Assembly: GCA_028279205.1 (NCBI GenBank)
Contig: JANQSR010000003.1
Location: 1 to 8,369 of the forward strand
Direction: 5' to 3'
From: Simkania sp.
Lineage (GTDB): Bacteria > Chlamydiota > Chlamydiia > Chlamydiales > Simkaniaceae
DNA length: 8,369 nt
A program made the position numbers and the translations under genes. How positions within the stretch are numbered: position 1 is the first letter of the stretch; every line of letters begins with the position of its first letter. Of this stretch, positions 7,552 to 8,369 are shown one piece after another. The notes under the pieces were generated by a model. That model was not told the origin of the DNA and did not search any database. It saw nothing but the letters and a program-made list of their open reading frames with translations.

Positions 7552-7597
7552 TAATTAGTCGCCTCTGAAAATATAGGTGAATCCTTGTTTATCTGAG

Positions 7598-7620
7598 AGA
7601 AAAGCTTAATTTAATTTTCT
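7598..7620. terminator. Weak AT-rich hairpin between convergent genes
   Basis: AGAAAA (7598-7603) pairs with TTTTCT (7615-7620) around an 11-base AT-rich loop. It lies between the small plus-strand ORF and the stop of the facing repeat-containing gene. The stem has only one G-C pair, so it is a poor terminator candidate on either strand. Confidence 0.2.
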
Positions 7621-7628
7621 TGATCGGT

Positions 7629-8369
7629 TTATGCGTCGCTCTCCCCCATTTCTTCCCCTGTGCTACTAATTTTAGTCACGGGATACCGATCCTGTTTAGC
7701 TGACATTCGCATAGAGTGCAAACTCGGATTTCTCTCCAATCTGTTCAGTATCCTTAGGTAATCTGACTGCACCGTCCCTTGGGCTTCTTCGGCTAGCCGA
7801 GTCAAAACGTTTTTAAGAGTTTTATCCTTTTTCGAAGCGGTAAAAAATTTGTAAAACTTAAAAGTTGAAGCAAAATCTGGAGTTGCTGGAATTTCCTTGC
7901 TAGGAACCCCGTTGATTACAATCGAAAAAATCGAATTTAGGGTAGGACGGTGATTTGCCCATTCGATTCTTGTTTTTTTAGCTAATAGATGCTTGACAAG
8001 GTTCCATTCTCTATCACTGACTCCTAGAAACCCTGATCCAGCTGACCCAAATTCCTTACTGAAACGACGAGTTGATATAGGGGTGGCTTGTAAACGCGAA
8101 ATTTTCTGAAGGTTTTCAAGTAGTTTTCGATAATATGATTGCAGCGGTTCTTGGGTGCCTTCCTTCAGTAGAGCCAGGGCTTTTTCAAAGACTTTATTTG
8201 CTTGCCAAAGAAGGAAATGCTGGTCAGCTGTCTGGCTTCTGGAAAAATTCGGTTTTTTGGGAAGAATAAAGCGCCGCCCATTTATTAAAATAAAAAGGAT
8301 TGAATTTAGAGTACTGCGAGAGCTCCCTTTGACTTTAATTTCTCTGGTGAATAAGGGTCTCACGAGATT
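7629..8369 (-). CDS. Protein with tandem IS5-transposase-like DNA-binding domains and no DDE domain (5' partial)
   Basis: The frame is open to the right edge, so the gene begins outside the window; the GTG at 8363 is probably internal, because the two codons before it (Asn-Leu) extend the match between repeats. Numbering from that GTG, 244 residues are visible. Two related units stand at about 1-100 and 117-222, offset by 123 residues. Each has a shared RxTLNSI core (16-22 and 139-145) followed by I-[LV]-ING, then a proline-containing linker, an aromatic helix and a leucine-rich helix (for example NKVFEKALALLKE, 56-68). This pattern, with REWNLVKHLLAKK at 118-130, resembles the N-terminal helix-turn-helix domain (DUF4096 type) of IS5-family transposases. 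No DDE motifs follow; the protein ends in a short acidic tail. I infer a transposase-derived DNA-binding protein, not an active transposase. The family match is from pattern only. Confidence 0.6.
   Translation of the reverse strand, partial: NLVRPLFTREIKVKGSSRSTLNSILFILINGRRFILPKKPNFSRSQTADQHFLLWQANKVFEKALALLKEGTQEPLQSYYRKLLENLQKISRLQATPISTRRFSKEFGSAGSGFLGVSDREWNLVKHLLAKKTRIEWANHRPTLNSIFSIVINGVPSKEIPATPDFASTFKFYKFFTASKKDKTLKNVLTRLAEEAQGTVQSDYLRILNRLERNPSLHSMRMSAKQDRYPVTKISSTGEEMGESDA
7912..7944 (-). repeat. Second copy of the core of a 369-bp internal repeat
   Basis: This 33-base stretch matches 8281-8313 at 25 of 33 positions, exactly 369 bases (123 codons) apart and in the same reading frame. 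It encodes the core around residues 138-148 of the repeat-containing gene. Nucleotide similarity surviving here suggests an in-frame tandem duplication rather than convergence. Confidence 0.6.
8281..8313 (-). repeat. First copy of the core of a 369-bp internal repeat
   Basis: Partner of 7912-7944. It encodes the TLNSI core of the upstream unit of the repeat-containing gene. The unit continues to the window edge, so more units may lie beyond. Confidence 0.6.

Noticed and set aside
7320..7565. Whole region as a known structured RNA (tmRNA, 6S, SRP or RNase P RNA) closed by GAGGC/GCCTC
   Set aside because: The end pairing is only 5 bp and none of the conserved motifs of those RNAs was found.
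7629..8369. Complete insertion sequence at the right end
   Set aside because: No terminal inverted repeats, target duplication or DDE domain can be seen within the window.

Overview
The window looks like chromosomal DNA from an environmental, Chlamydia-like bacterium (phylum Chlamydiae). This is inferred from gene neighbourhoods. An RsbU-type phosphatase lies close to enolase, as in Chlamydia (CT588/CT587 in C. trachomatis as I remember it). A small conserved-looking protein, a 2-Cys peroxiredoxin and a GroEL lie together, as in CT602-CT603-CT604. The proteins are clearly not near-identical to Chlamydia proteins, several extra genes are present, and the base composition is moderate, so a non-Chlamydiaceae member is more likely than a Chlamydia species. 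Most stops are TGA, so UGA is an ordinary stop here.

Left half, plus strand (2-4379): the C-terminal part of a membrane-bound PP2C-type phosphatase (RsbU-like; the 5' end is outside the window) overlaps by 4 bases a SpoU/TrmH-family RNA 2'-O-methyltransferase. After a short gap holding a weak hairpin and a good promoter comes an unrecognised 83-residue ORF with a strong ribosome site, then enolase, then a 128-residue protein of unknown function that probably corresponds to the chlamydial family next to the peroxiredoxin.

Middle, minus strand (4392-7218): a stress module read right to left: promoter, groES, groEL, tRNA-Arg(ACG), 2-Cys peroxiredoxin (AhpC/Tsa). It converges on the 128-residue gene, and both stop codons lie in one shared hairpin. 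The groES promoter is near consensus but has no recognisable CIRCE operator; a small perfect inverted repeat sits at the predicted 5' end of the transcript and touches the groES ribosome site.

Right end (7219-8369): an accessory-looking stretch. A plus-strand promoter carrying a tandem 10-bp repeat precedes a frame that would encode about 73 residues but is cut by one in-frame TGA; its start lies in DNA with several overlapping inverted repeats. Facing it is a minus-strand gene, open to the window edge, made of at least two diverged ~123-residue repeats. Each resembles the N-terminal DNA-binding domain of IS5-type transposases, but no catalytic DDE domain follows. This gene and the TGA-split ORF are the least ordinary items in the window.
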